Positions 16,670 to 26,252 are shown, numbered from the stretch's first letter. The stretch is DNA of 64,000 bases from Enterococcus villorum (GCF_007990225.1 NZ_BJWF01000011.1:1-64000), one strand, 5' to 3'. Program-made: numbers and translations. The notes: generated by a model from the sequence alone, not told the origin.

Positions 16670-17962
16670 CTATATTTGTGCCCAGACGCTTTCTAAGATG
16701 TTTGTTTGTGTTCTGTCAGGCCCTACTGAAAATGTGGAGATGCGTACACCTACAAGCTCAGAAATACGTCTTACATAGTTACGTGCATTTTCTGGCAATT
16801 CAGAAAGTGTCTTGCATTTCGTAATATCTTCAGACCATCCAGGTAGTTCTTCATATACTGGTTTACAACGTTTCAATTCTTTCAAACTTGCTGGGTAATG
16901 ATAAATCAGCTCACCATCTAGTTCATAGGCCGTACAAATTTTTACTGTTTCTAATCCGCTTAATACATCAATCGAATTAAGAGATAAATTTGTAATACCT
17001 GATACACGTTTTGAATGGCGCATAACAACCGTATCAAACCATCCAACTCGTCGTGGACGACCTGTTGTTGTGCCATATTCACGACCTACTTCACGTATTT
17101 GTTGCCCTGTTTCATCAAATAATTCTGTAGGGAACGGGCCATCTCCAACACGAGAAGTATAAGCTTTACATACTCCGACGACTTTATTAATTTTAGATGG
17201 ACCAACGCCACTACCAATTGTTACACCACCTGCTACTGGATTGGAAGAAGTAACAAATGGATATGTCCCTTGGTCGATATCCAACATAACGCCTTGAGCA
17301 CCTTCAAAAAGGACACGTTTTCCAGCATCTAATGCGTCATTTAAAATGACAGATGTATCTGTTACATATTGCTTGATTTGTTGACCGTATTCGTAATATT
17401 CCTCAAAAATTGAATCAAAATCAATTGGTTCAGAGTCAAACATTTTTACAAATTGGCGGTTTTTATCATCTAAGTTTAAACGTAGGCGCTCTTCAAAAAT
17501 TTCTTTGTCTAATAAGTCAGCAATTCTTATACCTACACGAGCAGCTTTATCCATGTAGGCTGGTCCGATCCCTTTGATCGTTGTGCCGATTTTATTTTCG
17601 CCTTTTGCGTCTTCTTGTAATTGATCCAATTTAATGTGATAAGGTAAAATGACATGCGCACGATCAGAAATACGTAAATTGTCAGTAGTCACACCTTTTT
17701 CATGTAAATAAGCAAGCTCTTTGACTAATGATTTTGGATTGACTACCACACCATTACCAATCACACTAATTTTATCTTTATAGAAAATCCCCGAAGGAAT
17801 CAAATGCAGTTTATAAGTAACACCGTTGAATTTGATTGTGTGTCCTGCATTGTCGCCACCTTGGTACCGTGCGATCACCTCAGCATTTTCACTAAGAAAG
17901 TCAGTAATTTTTCCTTTTCCTTCGTCGCCCCATTGTGTACCTACTACTACTACAGATGACAT
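16670..17962 (-). CDS. purA: Adenylosuccinate synthetase
   Basis: First committed step from IMP to AMP: joins IMP and aspartate using GTP. 430 residues, normal for bacteria. Signatures are [16 protein letters not shown] at residues 8-23 (P-loop and catalytic Asp), GDNAGHT near 36, [16 protein letters not shown] near 128, and [13 protein letters not shown] near 298. All catalytic residues look intact. It is transcribed separately from dnaB, with about 400 bases upstream that contain a candidate PurR box. Confidence 0.98.
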   Translation of the reverse strand: MSSVVVVGTQWGDEGKGKITDFLSENAEVIARYQGGDNAGHTIKFNGVTYKLHLIPSGIFYKDKISVIGNGVVVNPKSLVKELAYLHEKGVTTDNLRISDRAHVILPYHIKLDQLQEDAKGENKIGTTIKGIGPAYMDKAARVGIRIADLLDKEIFEERLRLNLDDKNRQFVKMFDSEPIDFDSIFEEYYEYGQQIKQYVTDTSVILNDALDAGKRVLFEGAQGVMLDIDQGTYPFVTSSNPVAGGVTIGSGVGPSKINKVVGVCKAYTSRVGDGPFPTELFDETGQQIREVGREYGTTTGRPRRVGWFDTVVMRHSKRVSGITNLSLNSIDVLSGLETVKICTAYELDGELIYHYPASLKELKRCKPVYEELPGWSEDITKCKTLSELPENARNYVRRISELVGVRISTFSVGPDRTQTNILESVWAQI

Positions 17963-18071
17963 CTGAACACCTCGTTTTAATATTATTTAATCCTGAATTA
18001 TTGTAACAATAACCAATCTTTTATTCAACTAAAATCGAATGATATTTTTATTTTTTTTATAAAAGCGTTTG

Positions 18072-18084
18072 AAAAGCGAACAAT
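18072..18084. promoter_or_regulatory. Candidate PurBox upstream of purA
   Basis: AAAAGCGAACAAT differs at one position from the PurR box consensus AWWWCCGAACWWT of Lactococcus/Bacillus. It lies about 110 bases before the purA start in the 17963-18366 gap. Only one good box is seen, so the assignment is tentative. Confidence 0.35.
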
Positions 18085-18321
18085 AAACGTATAAAAAAGA
18101 ACTTACTAATTTCTCTACCTATAGATGAGATGAGAGCTATTTCAAACTCGTAATTTGAGCTTAGAACAACCTTTTATCTGATTTATTTCACTATTTTGGA
18201 GAAAAAAATAAAGGCTTCCTTGCCTTTTTATAGCCATGTTGTTAATTTCTTTCAGTTTATTACAGCAAATACTAGTATCTTAGGCTTTCACTCCATCATA
18301 AACAAAAAGAATACGATTATG

Positions 18322-18352
18322 TATAAACAAAGAGACCTTCAAAAAGGTCTCT
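18322..18352 (-). terminator. Terminator after dnaB
   Basis: AGAGACCTT-TTTG-AAGGTCTCT on the minus strand followed by TTGTTT, 14 bases after the dnaB stop. Confidence 0.85.
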
Positions 18353-18366
18353 AAAATAGTCTCTTC

Positions 18367-19734
18367 TTAGTATTCTTCTCTCGGTGACAAGGAAGAAAAT
18401 TTATTGTATTCCTTGATAAAAAGTAACTCAACTGTGCCTCGAGCACCACTACGGTTTTTTTCAATGATTACTTCAATAACATTGTCATTTTTCGGCTCAT
18501 TGTCTTCATTGTCTTCGCCGCCTTCTCGTTCATAATAATCGTCCCGATATAAGAAAGCAACGATATCTGCATCTTGCTCAATTGACCCTGATTCACGGAT
18601 ATCACTTAAGACAGGACGTTTATCTTGCCGTTGTTCGACTCCCCGAGAAAGCTGAGACAGCGCAATAACAGGGACTTTTAATTCTTTCGCTAGTTTCTTT
18701 AATTGACGAGAAATATCTGAAACTTCTTGTTGACGGTTTTCTCTACCGTTTCCTTCAATCAGTTGCAAATAATCAATTAAAATTAACCCAAGATTTCCCT
18801 TTTCCTGTGCTAGTTTCCGACATTTTGCTCGGATTTCAGAAATTTTTATCCCTGGAGTATCATCAATAAAAATATTTGCTCTTGATAAACTTCCCATCGC
18901 AACGATCAAATTTGACCATTCTTCTTCGGAAAGTTGTCCCGTACGTAAATGACTTGCTTCGATAGATCCTTCTGCACAAAGCATCCGATTAACCAGTGAT
19001 TCTGCCCCCATTTCCAAACTAAAAATAGCGACTGAACGGTCCGTTTTCGTACCCACGTTTTGAGCAATATTTAATGCAAAGGCTGTTTTCCCTACCGCAG
19101 GACGAGCCGCCAGAATAATCAATTCTTCTGGTTGGAAACCCGCTGTCATTTTATCTAAACCTTGATAACCAGTAGGAAGACCTGTAATTTCCTCATTGTT
19201 TTGAGCTAACTGGTCAATATTTTCAATGGTCGAATTTAGGACTTCTGCAATTGATAAAAAGCCACTGCGGTTTCTTTTTTCAGATACTTCTAAAATACTG
19301 CGTTCAGCATCATCTAAAATAGTTTGAACTTCTTCCCCTTGCTCGAAACCTTTCGTCACGATGCCTGTCGCAGTTTGAATCAATGTACGAAGCAATGATT
19401 TTTCTTCGACGATTTTCGCATAGTAAACAATATTAGCCGCAGTCGGTACAGCTAAAGCTAAATCTGAAAGATAACTTAATCCACCCGCATCTTCTAATAA
19501 ATTGGCTTGTTCCAAACGATCTTTTACCGTCACGACATCAATGGCTTCATTTCGGTCATTTAACTCGATCATTGTTTCGAAAATAATTTGATGCCCCCGA
19601 CGATAAAAATCTTTCGGTTCTATGTACTCCATGGCATCAATGATCGTTTCAGCATCTAGAAAAACAGACCCTAAAACCGCTTGTTCAGCTTCAATATTTT
19701 GCGGTGGTATTCGATCCTGCCACACTTCATTCAT
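18367..19734 (-). CDS. dnaB: Replicative DNA helicase DnaB
   Basis: 455 residues. The N-terminal primase-interacting domain (about 15-115) starts with the characteristic NIEAEQAVLGSVFLD. The RecA-like helicase domain has Walker A ARPAVGKTAFALNIA near residue 208, Walker B LILIDYLQLI near 310, and LSQLSRGVEQR with the later DADIVAFLYRDDYY. This is the hexameric helicase that unwinds the fork. In related genomes it follows rplI; here rplI lies 2.4 kb to the right, separated by accessory genes and a repeat element. Confidence 0.98.
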   Translation of the reverse strand: MNEVWQDRIPPQNIEAEQAVLGSVFLDAETIIDAMEYIEPKDFYRRGHQIIFETMIELNDRNEAIDVVTVKDRLEQANLLEDAGGLSYLSDLALAVPTAANIVYYAKIVEEKSLLRTLIQTATGIVTKGFEQGEEVQTILDDAERSILEVSEKRNRSGFLSIAEVLNSTIENIDQLAQNNEEITGLPTGYQGLDKMTAGFQPEELIILAARPAVGKTAFALNIAQNVGTKTDRSVAIFSLEMGAESLVNRMLCAEGSIEASHLRTGQLSEEEWSNLIVAMGSLSRANIFIDDTPGIKISEIRAKCRKLAQEKGNLGLILIDYLQLIEGNGRENRQQEVSDISRQLKKLAKELKVPVIALSQLSRGVEQRQDKRPVLSDIRESGSIEQDADIVAFLYRDDYYEREGGEDNEDNEPKNDNVIEVIIEKNRSGARGTVELLFIKEYNKFSSLSPREEY

Positions 19735-20194
19735 CTATCTCGCTCCTTGTCTTCAATTGCTTTATTTTACAAGAAAATCGCGAAAAAGTCACTTTAAAAA
19801 AGTGAGTTTAATAGTTGTTTATCTTCTGAAAACAAGAAAAGAGACCATTCTTTCCAAGAATAAGTATAGAAAATACACACTTTGATTCATAAAAAAATTA
19901 AATTAGCAAAAAATTTGAGAAAGAAAAACCATTGATAAAATGAATAGCTATAAAAAGTAGTTCAGTTAAGTTATTCCTTACGTCAGTACCAAACAAGCTA
20001 TGTGTTCAATAGATGTTGCTATAATCCAAGAGGAAAAAAGGGGAAATGAAATTTATATTGTTCATTTTTTTTCGTTTTTGTAAAATAATGGACCACTTAT
20101 GATTACTTAACCCTCTATACTATTAATTGTGCTAGAATCGATTTCAGAAAATATTTTCTAATCTACACAAAAAATTTTTAGGAGGTAGTTTATC
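19735..20194. other. Intergenic region before the glycine-zipper gene
   Basis: About 460 AT-rich bases. It contains only a possible extended -10 (TGTGCTAGAAT near 20130) and the strong TAGGAGGTAG ribosome site of the next gene. No RNA or coding frame was recognised. Confidence 0.45.
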
Positions 20195-20869
20195 ATGAAA
20201 AAAAAGGAACTCATTGCTATTTTATTCTCTTTTCTAACTTTATTTGGGGCTGTAGTACCAGGAGTAACACAAATCGTTTATGCTGCTGAGGAAACTGCTA
20301 TTAGCACATCAACTGAAACTCATTTTCAACTAGCTCAAGTCACGATTGTCGAATCTAATGAATTATACAAAGCTTTTGTGAAAGAAGTGAATCGTCCAGA
20401 AATCAAACAACAGTTACTGAATCAGCCAAACTCAGAAGAAACAAAAAATTTGATCCAGTCACTTATCCTAAAATATGATGGAGCTGAGGTCCGCTATGCT
20501 TATGGAAACAATAATTTCGCACGAGGACTTTATGATACTACGGGATGGTCAGAAAAATTTGTTAATGGTGGGATTAATGACTACGCGACTAGTAAGACAG
20601 GATTAGCTAATTTAAGAGATTATTTAGGATTTTGTGCTGCAGGTCTAGCAGTAAATGGCGCTGGATACGGTGCATTAATTGGTGGTGTTATCGGTGCTGT
20701 AGTGGGGACTATTATTGGTGCTGGAGTATTAGCAAAACGTTGCGAACAAGGACAAAGTGATGTAAAATCAATGATTAACAAAGGTAGATCGAATGGAGGA
20801 GTGCGTATGACTTTATCAGCAGAATTTCCTATCTGTAGTTTAACGTCACAAACGCAGTGCGCTATATGA
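20195..20869 (+). CDS. Secreted glycine-zipper protein, bacteriocin-like, unknown family
   Basis: 224 residues, ATG after an excellent AGGAGG site. A Sec signal peptide is clear: MKKKELIAILFSFLTLFG with a hydrophobic core, and a likely cut after VYAA-EE near residue 32. A mixed region follows, then LRDYLGFCAAGLAVNG and a glycine-zipper helix (GYGALIGGVIGAVVGTIIG) ending LAKRC, so two cysteines bracket the zipper. The C-terminus reads MTLSAEFPICSL. The pattern suggests a membrane-inserting secreted toxin or bacteriocin, but I do not recognise the family. Its stop overlaps the start of a 26-residue membrane peptide. A decayed relative lies at 55965-56130. Confidence 0.75.
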   Translation: MKKKELIAILFSFLTLFGAVVPGVTQIVYAAEETAISTSTETHFQLAQVTIVESNELYKAFVKEVNRPEIKQQLLNQPNSEETKNLIQSLILKYDGAEVRYAYGNNNFARGLYDTTGWSEKFVNGGINDYATSKTGLANLRDYLGFCAAGLAVNGAGYGALIGGVIGAVVGTIIGAGVLAKRCEQGQSDVKSMINKGRSNGGVRMTLSAEFPICSLTSQTQCAI

Positions 20870-20946
20870 GACTAGGAACCCTATTGATTTATTCAACCGT
20901 TCTTGTGGTGGTATTACTATTTTTGAAATATCGCAAAAAAAAATAA
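20866..20946 (+). CDS. 26-residue membrane peptide coupled to the glycine-zipper protein
   Basis: The ATG at 20866 overlaps the preceding stop as ATGA, the classical arrangement for translational coupling. The peptide is MRLGTLLIYSTVLVVVLLFL followed by KYRKKK: one hydrophobic helix with a strongly basic cytosolic tail. A strong terminator follows 18 bases later, so the two genes form a complete two-gene unit. An immunity or accessory role is inferred from the coupling and size only. Confidence 0.6.
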   Translation: MRLGTLLIYSTVLVVVLLFLKYRKKK

Positions 20947-20963
20947 TCAAAGTTACATGATAG

Positions 20964-21027
20964 AAAAACATGCTAAGGCAAGTGAGAGATTGGTGAAAAC
21001 TCCCACTTGCCTTAGTATGTTTTTTCA
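20964..21027 (+). terminator. Strong intrinsic terminator
   Basis: AAAACAT-CTAAGGCAAGTG pairs with CACTTGCCTTAGTATGTTTTTT around a loop of about 19 bases. It closes the two-gene unit. The rest of 20947-21342 is AT-rich with nothing else recognised. Confidence 0.88.
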
Positions 21028-21342
21028 TTTTTAAATAATTGTAATTCACAACTTTTGTGTTCATCTTTATACTTAAAAAGTGTTATTTTAATAATCTATT
21101 AAACAAATTTTGAATCTCCACTATGATTTACGTACTTATAAATATAGTTTGGGTTATTCCACTTAATATACAATTGTTATTTTAAAGTTAAGATAAATTT
21201 AAAAATGTTATATAAAAGCCTACTAAAATAAAATTTATCCTATAAAAATTTTCTTAGAAAATATTTTACTCATTATTTTTACGTTATTGTTTGTTGTTTT
21301 TATTTTTCTATATTATTATACTTAGAAAAGGAGTGAGTAGTT

Positions 21343-21776
21343 ATGAGGAAAAAAATATTGTTATTTTTAAAATTTTTTTCGTTTTACTTATTGTCCTACT
21401 GAGTGGTTGTAAGTCTGCTAATCAAAAGAAAATAGAAAATGCTGAATTAAACCAAGTAACAAATGGTGGTACCCTTCAAAGTAGAGGTACTTACAAATTA
21501 AAAGTTGGCACGCTTCAAATTTTCAAAGAAATTCAATTATCTAAAAATATTAATCAAGATCCTGCTAAACTTGCTACATCCGATAGCGAAAAGGAACAAA
21601 TAAAAAAATTGTTAGCAAATGATTTTACTAAAGAAGATAATAAACCTGAACAAAACGAATTATTTCAAACATATAATAAAAAAATAAAAAACTGCTATGC
21701 TCAAATCGATGAAGAAAATAAAAAAACACAGGAAAATAATGGAGAACATTTACGATTTTCTGTGCAATTTATTTAA
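21343..21776 (+). pseudogene. Lipoprotein with a frameshift in its signal peptide
   Basis: AAAAGGAGTGAG precedes ATG at 21343, which reads only MRKKILLFLKFF and soon stops. One additional A in the run of seven A (21349-21355) would give MRKKNIVIFKIFFVLLIVLL and then the lipobox LSGC, in frame with 120 further residues ending at 21776. So this was a surface lipoprotein of about 145 residues with a Lys/Glu/Asn-rich mature part. The family is not recognised. It could be expressed by slippage, be a sequencing error, or be dead. Confidence 0.65.
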
Positions 21777-21993
21777 AATTTATATTTTTCAAAGCGAGTA
21801 AACACCTATAAAATAAGGAAAATATGTATTTTTTTAGAGAATTTTTTTTGCGTATTTAAATGTCCGAATGCTAAATAGTAATAGTAAGTGGGATTAATTT
21901 ATTTTTTTTAATATAAATTAGTCTTTTAGTTAAAAAACTATATTTAATTATTAAAAAAAACAGTATAATTACATATCATAAAAGGGAAAAGAG

Positions 21994-22104
21994 GGCTTGA
22001 ATAACGTGATCTGCTTCAAGAATTAAGAATGAAAAATTGAAAATAGCTTTTCATATTTTTAATTTTTCATTCTTAATTCCGTAGAAGAAATGCTGTGAAC
22101 ACCA
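21994..22104. repeat. Long imperfect palindrome, repeat family copy 3
   Basis: CTGCTTC-AAGAATTAAGAATGAAAAATT pairs with AATTTTTCATTCTTAATTC-GTAGAAG. The loop is AAATAGCTTTTCATATTT and the end TGTGAACACC. Compared with copy 1, the stem has changed AGAGCG to AGAATG with the matching change on the other arm. It lies between the lipoprotein gene and rplI. Confidence 0.75.
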
Positions 22105-22119
22105 TTTACATATATTTAA

Positions 22120-22158
22120 AGCGTGGAGTAAAAGTATGCTTTACTTTTGCCCCACGCT
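22120..22158 (-). terminator. Terminator after rplI
   Basis: AGCGTGG-GCAAAAGTA pairs with TACTTTTACTCCACGCT on the minus strand, eight bases beyond the rplI stop. The T-tract is weak. Confidence 0.65.
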
Positions 22159-22165
22159 CTTCGTT

Positions 22166-22618
22166 TTATTCTTGTACCACATGCACTTTGATTGTAGCAG
22201 TTACTTCATGATGCAATTTTACTGGCACATTTGTATACCCTAATGTACGAATAGGATTATTCAATTCAATTTTACGTTTGTCTAATTTGATTTTGTATTG
22301 CTTATTTAAACCTTCTGCGATTTGTTTTGATGGAATTGAACCAAATAAACGACTATCTTCACCAGCTTTTGCTTTTAATTCAACCACGGTATCTTCTTTT
22401 TCTAAGAAATCTTTTAATTTTTTTGCTTCTTCTAAGATTTCAGCTTCTTGTTTTTCTTGCGCCTTTTTTTGTCCTGCTAACTGGCTAATACTACTTTTAG
22501 TTGCTTCTTTTGCTAAATTATTTTTTAATAAATAATTTTGTGCATAACCAGTTGGTACTTCTTTTATGTCGCCTTTTTTTCCTTTACCTTTTACATCTTG
22601 TAAAAAAATGACTTTCAT
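22166..22618 (-). CDS. rplI: 50S ribosomal protein L9
   Basis: 150 residues. The N-terminal rRNA-binding domain [20 protein letters not shown]...GYAQNYLL is diagnostic, followed by the long connecting helix ([16 protein letters not shown]) and the C-terminal domain with [14 protein letters not shown]. It follows gdpP by six bases in the same operon, the common Firmicutes arrangement. Confidence 0.98.
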   Translation of the reverse strand: MKVIFLQDVKGKGKKGDIKEVPTGYAQNYLLKNNLAKEATKSSISQLAGQKKAQEKQEAEILEEAKKLKDFLEKEDTVVELKAKAGEDSRLFGSIPSKQIAEGLNKQYKIKLDKRKIELNNPIRTLGYTNVPVKLHHEVTATIKVHVVQE

Positions 22619-22624
22619 AATTCA

Positions 22625-24598
22625 TTACTCCTTATCATATAATTGATTCCTATTTTCATTGATTGCAGCCAATAGCCGCTGTTTTGTTTCTTCTACTGTG
22701 ACACCTTCTAATTGGGTCGCCGCATTGGTAAAATGCCCTCCACCGCCTAAGGATTCCATAATCACCTGAACATTGATCGTACCAGAACTGCGGGCACTGA
22801 TTCCCACAAGTCCATCTGTGCGTTTGGTAATGACAAACGCACCATTGATATTGATCATTGACAAAAGCGTATCGGCCGTTTTTGCAGCGATCACACTATT
22901 GTACTCTTTTTCATCGGTACCTGCTGCCACAACAATATCTGAAGTCACATATTCGCTTTGGGCAATCAAGTGGCTAATTTCCAAATAGGTTTCTAAATCT
23001 GAACTCAATAAATATTGTACTAGGGAAGCATCCGCACTACAAGACCTTAAATAGCTTGCAACGTCAAAAGTTCGTGCAGTCGTTCTGACGTTAAAGCTAT
23101 TGGTATCGACAGTCATACCTGCAAGTAATAGCGTCGCCTCAAAACGATCAAGCCGATTGGTTCGATTACTTTGGTACTGGATCAGTTCAGTTACCAATTC
23201 AGAAGCAGAAGAGGCGGAAGATTCGATATAAGTTAATAAAGGCTTACTTGGAAACTCCTCCCCACGTCGATGATGATCAATAATGACAATTTTATCAAAT
23301 TGTTCATATAGGCTCTGTGAGATTGATAGCGATGGTTTATGGTAATCAACCATTACAAGTAAGTCCTCTTCTTTTTTTAGTTCCATCGCTCTTTTTGGCG
23401 AGATTAACTGCGCTTCTAGTTCCGGATGTTTATGGATCTCTTCTAGACAACGTTCTACGTCTGGAATAATTTCAGTTTCATCAAGTACAACATATGCCTT
23501 CTTCTGATTGAAACGAGCTAAACAACTGACACCAAAAGCAGAGCCAATCGCATCCATGTCAGGAAATTTATGTCCCATGATAAAGACGTCCCCAGTTTCA
23601 TCAAAAATTTTACGAAGCGCTGTGCTCATCGCTCGTGATCTCACTCGCGTTCGTTTCACTGATTTCGCTGATTTACCACCATAATAAACCGGTTTGGCTC
23701 CCTCACGCAGTTCTTTGACTACGACTTGGTCGCCTCCTCTCACTAAAGCAATATCAAGGTTATTTTGGGCTTCACTACCAATTTCAGCCAGTGACTCTTG
23801 TCCGTAAGCGATCCCCATACTTAACGTAATCGGTAAATTTTGTCTTTCAGCTTCTGCACGCAAGCGATCCAATAGGTCAAACTTCTTGTCCATCATTTTT
23901 TTTAAATCAGCCATCTGTGATACAAAGAAAAAACGTTCTGCATTGATACGCTTGAAAAAGACATGATATTCATTCATCCAATCAGAAACCAGCGTAGTAA
24001 TAAACGAATTTAGATAAGAAATTTCTTTATCATCTAATTTGTCAATTGCATCGGCATAATTATCAATTGAAACAATTCCAATAACTGGTTGGATATTTAT
24101 CTGATGCAATTTCAATAGTTGATTTTGCGTAATATCATTGAAATAGATGACACCTTTTACTGTATCCATTTCAAATTGAAAGGTTTTATCTGCAAGATAT
24201 ACTTGTTTTTTCTTTTTTTCTTTCGCATTAAAAAAAACTTCCAATAATTCTTCTTCTGTTAACCCACTTTGATCTTTAATTGTTAATGCTAACGGGTTTA
24301 ACCATTCGATTTTTTGGCTTGTAGGCTGATAAGCAATTACACCAACTGGCATAACTTCTGATACATATGCAAGATTCGTTTCAGCAACCGTCGAAGCCTG
24401 TTGAATTTTTTCTCGGTTTTTTATCGTCAACCACTGTTTTAATTTAAACCAATAGCGGATCCCTAATAAATTCAATAAAAGAATGACCAAAGCGCTAACA
24501 AAACGAAATGGTGTAAATAAGACAACCAGTACTTCAAACAGTAGGAACAAAAAAATGAAGAGAGGTCTAGGGGTCAAGTTTTCTTTTTCTTTTTCCAT
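22625..24598 (-). CDS. gdpP: Cyclic-di-AMP phosphodiesterase GdpP
   Basis: Degrades the second messenger c-di-AMP and so influences potassium balance, cell-wall stress and beta-lactam tolerance. About 657 residues: two N-terminal transmembrane helices (FIFLFLLFEVLVVLF and VSALVILLLNLLG), a PAS-like domain, a degenerate GGDEF domain, then the DHH domain with MGHKFPDMDAIGS, VMVDYHKP and IDHHRRGEEF, and a DHHA1 end with GGGGHFTNAA. The catalytic motifs are intact. ATG at 24598 after GGGAGGAAAA is a better start than in-frame codons farther upstream. Confidence 0.96.
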   Translation of the reverse strand: MEKEKENLTPRPLFIFLFLLFEVLVVLFTPFRFVSALVILLLNLLGIRYWFKLKQWLTIKNREKIQQASTVAETNLAYVSEVMPVGVIAYQPTSQKIEWLNPLALTIKDQSGLTEEELLEVFFNAKEKKKKQVYLADKTFQFEMDTVKGVIYFNDITQNQLLKLHQINIQPVIGIVSIDNYADAIDKLDDKEISYLNSFITTLVSDWMNEYHVFFKRINAERFFFVSQMADLKKMMDKKFDLLDRLRAEAERQNLPITLSMGIAYGQESLAEIGSEAQNNLDIALVRGGDQVVVKELREGAKPVYYGGKSAKSVKRTRVRSRAMSTALRKIFDETGDVFIMGHKFPDMDAIGSAFGVSCLARFNQKKAYVVLDETEIIPDVERCLEEIHKHPELEAQLISPKRAMELKKEEDLLVMVDYHKPSLSISQSLYEQFDKIVIIDHHRRGEEFPSKPLLTYIESSASSASELVTELIQYQSNRTNRLDRFEATLLLAGMTVDTNSFNVRTTARTFDVASYLRSCSADASLVQYLLSSDLETYLEISHLIAQSEYVTSDIVVAAGTDEKEYNSVIAAKTADTLLSMININGAFVITKRTDGLVGISARSSGTINVQVIMESLGGGGHFTNAATQLEGVTVEETKQRLLAAINENRNQLYDKE

Positions 24599-24903
24599 TG
24601 TTTTCCTCCCATAATTGATTAGTTTCATTCTACCATAACACACATCATTCAAGCGACTAAACCAGTGTTTGAACTTTCAGTTAACAACTTATTCAAGCAA
24701 GGAAATCAAAGATGGAAACAGTACTCCATAATTCAGAAGTCAGTAAAAAGTTGAGTGAATTATCTTTTTTATTCGAAAGTAAAAACTAGATAGAAGCTAC
24801 TAAAAATTGATTCATTTTTCGTTATTTAAGTGATCTTGCAAATAAAATACCTATCAATTTTATCCATATAAAAGGTCCAATCGTTAGTTAATAAAAAATA
24901 AAA

Positions 24904-24940
24904 AATGAGCCTCTGATTACAAGAATCATTGGCTCATTCA
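24904..24940 (-). terminator. Terminator after rpsR
   Basis: Minus-strand AATGAGCC...GGCTCATTTTTT, ten bases after rpsR. The stretch 24653-24903 shows nothing else. Confidence 0.75.
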
Positions 24941-24949
24941 TTGTTTCAA

Positions 24950-25186
24950 TTAGTCTTCGCTTACGAAAGGTAGTAAGCCCATGATACGTGCGCGTTTGAT
25001 AGCAACAGTAATTTTACGTTGGTTTTTAGCGCCAGTACCTGTTACACGACGTGGCAAGATTTTACCGCGTTCTGAGATAAATCTTTTTAGTAATTCAATA
25101 TCTTTATAATCGATATATTCAATATGGTTAGCAGCAATATAGTCTACTTTACGACGTTTACGTCCGCCTCTTCTTTGTTGTGCCAT
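24950..25186 (-). CDS. rpsR: 30S ribosomal protein S18
   Basis: 78 residues, with the family core [20 protein letters not shown], the [19 protein letters not shown] loop and the end [13 protein letters not shown]. Last gene of the S6-SSB-S18 operon. Confidence 0.98.
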   Translation of the reverse strand: MAQQRRGGRKRRKVDYIAANHIEYIDYKDIELLKRFISERGKILPRRVTGTGAKNQRKITVAIKRARIMGLLPFVSED

Positions 25187-25211
25187 TCTATTTCCCTCCT
25201 ATCAAATTCGT

Positions 25212-25724
25212 TTAGAATGGTAAATCATCGTCTGAAATGTCGATCGTTGAACTTGAACCAAATGGGTCAGAATTATCACGATCAAAATCAGGCATACCGT
25301 TGGATGATTGAGATGTTTGATTATAGTTATTACTTCCGCCAAAATCATTTGTCGATTGACCAGAGCTTTGGTAACCGCCACTTTGTTGACGATTTTCAGA
25401 TGCAGCACGACTTTCCAATAATTGGAAGTTCTCAGCAACTACTTCTGTGACGTATACTCTTTGTCCTTGTTGATTATCATAAGAACGAGTTTGAATGCGT
25501 CCAGTCACGCCTAAGAGAGTTCCCTTACGTGCATAGTTTGCTAATGTCTCTGCTGATTTACGCCAAATCACACAATTAATAAAGTCAGCCTCACGATTGC
25601 CGTTTTGACTAGTAAAATTACGATTAACAGCTAAAGTAAACGTTGCTACTGCAGTGCCACTTGATGTATATCGCAAATCCGGATCTTTAGTTAGACGTCC
25701 AACTAGTACAACATTATTAATCAA
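25212..25724 (-). CDS. ssb: Single-stranded DNA-binding protein
   Basis: OB-fold protein that coats single-stranded DNA at forks. The N-terminus [19 protein letters not shown] and [10 protein letters not shown] are diagnostic; a flexible Gln/Asn/Ser/Gly linker (about 110-160) leads to the conserved acidic protein-recruiting tip DDDLPF. I choose TTG at 25724 as start: AGGAG is then nine bases away and the protein begins MINNVV as in relatives, whereas ATG at 25733 abuts the ribosome site. Length is about 170 residues. Confidence 0.96.
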   Translation of the reverse strand: MINNVVLVGRLTKDPDLRYTSSGTAVATFTLAVNRNFTSQNGNREADFINCVIWRKSAETLANYARKGTLLGVTGRIQTRSYDNQQGQRVYVTEVVAENFQLLESRAASENRQQSGGYQSSGQSTNDFGGSNNYNQTSQSSNGMPDFDRDNSDPFGSSSTIDISDDDLPF

Positions 25725-25754
25725 AAAGATCATCTCCTCTCATCGTTTTTCTAT

Positions 25755-25770
25755 TGTTTCACATGAAACA
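25755..25770. promoter_or_regulatory. parS: parS site with one mismatch
   Basis: TGTTTCACATGAAACA differs from the perfect site at 13011 by a single base (G to A in the centre). It sits in the 50-base gap between rpsF and ssb, about 9 kb left of oriC. Confidence 0.8.
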
Positions 25771-25775
25771 ATAAA

Positions 25776-26075
25776 TTAAGCTTCTTCTTTAACAATCATG
25801 TGACGAATAATATCGTCATTGATTTTAGCTAAACGGTCAAATTCATTGACTGCGTTAGCTGATGATGGAGAAGACACTTTAACGATGTGATAGATACCTT
25901 CACGGTAACCGTTCATTTCATACGCTAAACGGCGTTTTTCCCAATCTTTAGATTCTAGAACTTCCGCTCCATTATCTTTTAAGATTGCATCGAAACGTTC
26001 GATTAAAGCAGTTTTTGCTTCTTCATCAATGTTTGGACGAATAATGTACATGATTTCATATTTCGTATTTTCCAT
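25776..26075 (-). CDS. rpsF: 30S ribosomal protein S6
   Basis: 99 residues beginning [19 protein letters not shown] with the [21 protein letters not shown] core; binds S18 in the small-subunit platform. First gene of the rpsF-ssb-rpsR operon, with a good promoter and a possible S6:S18 regulatory leader upstream. Confidence 0.98.
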   Translation of the reverse strand: MENTKYEIMYIIRPNIDEEAKTALIERFDAILKDNGAEVLESKDWEKRRLAYEMNGYREGIYHIVKVSSPSSANAVNEFDRLAKINDDIIRHMIVKEEA

Positions 26076-26084
26076 TGATTTTCA

Positions 26085-26150
26085 CCTCCCTATGGACTTT
26101 CGGCTCTTAGATTCCCAAGAGCAAGGAGAGTTTTCTAATAAATTAGACTA
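26085..26150 (-). promoter_or_regulatory. Candidate S6:S18 autoregulatory leader of rpsF
   Basis: The minus-strand leader has a hairpin GCTCTT-GGGAATCT-AAGAGC followed by CCGAAAGTCC and then the GGGAGG ribosome site, which can partly pair with upstream CTCTCC. An S6:S18-binding leader with a conserved CCG is known for this operon in many bacteria. The match here is by eye only. Confidence 0.35.
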
Positions 26151-26163
26151 CTCACAAGCTTTG

Positions 26164-26192
26164 ATTATACACGCATGTCACTAAAAAAGCAA
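26164..26192 (-). promoter_or_regulatory. Promoter of the rpsF-ssb-rpsR operon
   Basis: Minus-strand TTGCTT (26187-26192), 17-base spacer ending in TG, then TATAAT (26164-26169). Confidence 0.8.
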
Positions 26193-26198
26193 GATATC

Positions 26199-26252
26199 AA
26201 AAAAAGAAAGGGAAATTCGATTTTTTGATCGTTTCTCCCTTTCTTTTTTGTT
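26199..26252. terminator. Terminator after gyrA, bidirectional
   Basis: AAAGAAAGGGAAA pairs with TTTCTCCCTTTCTTTTTT around a roughly 15-base loop, with A-runs and T-runs on both sides, 21 bases beyond gyrA. Confidence 0.85.
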
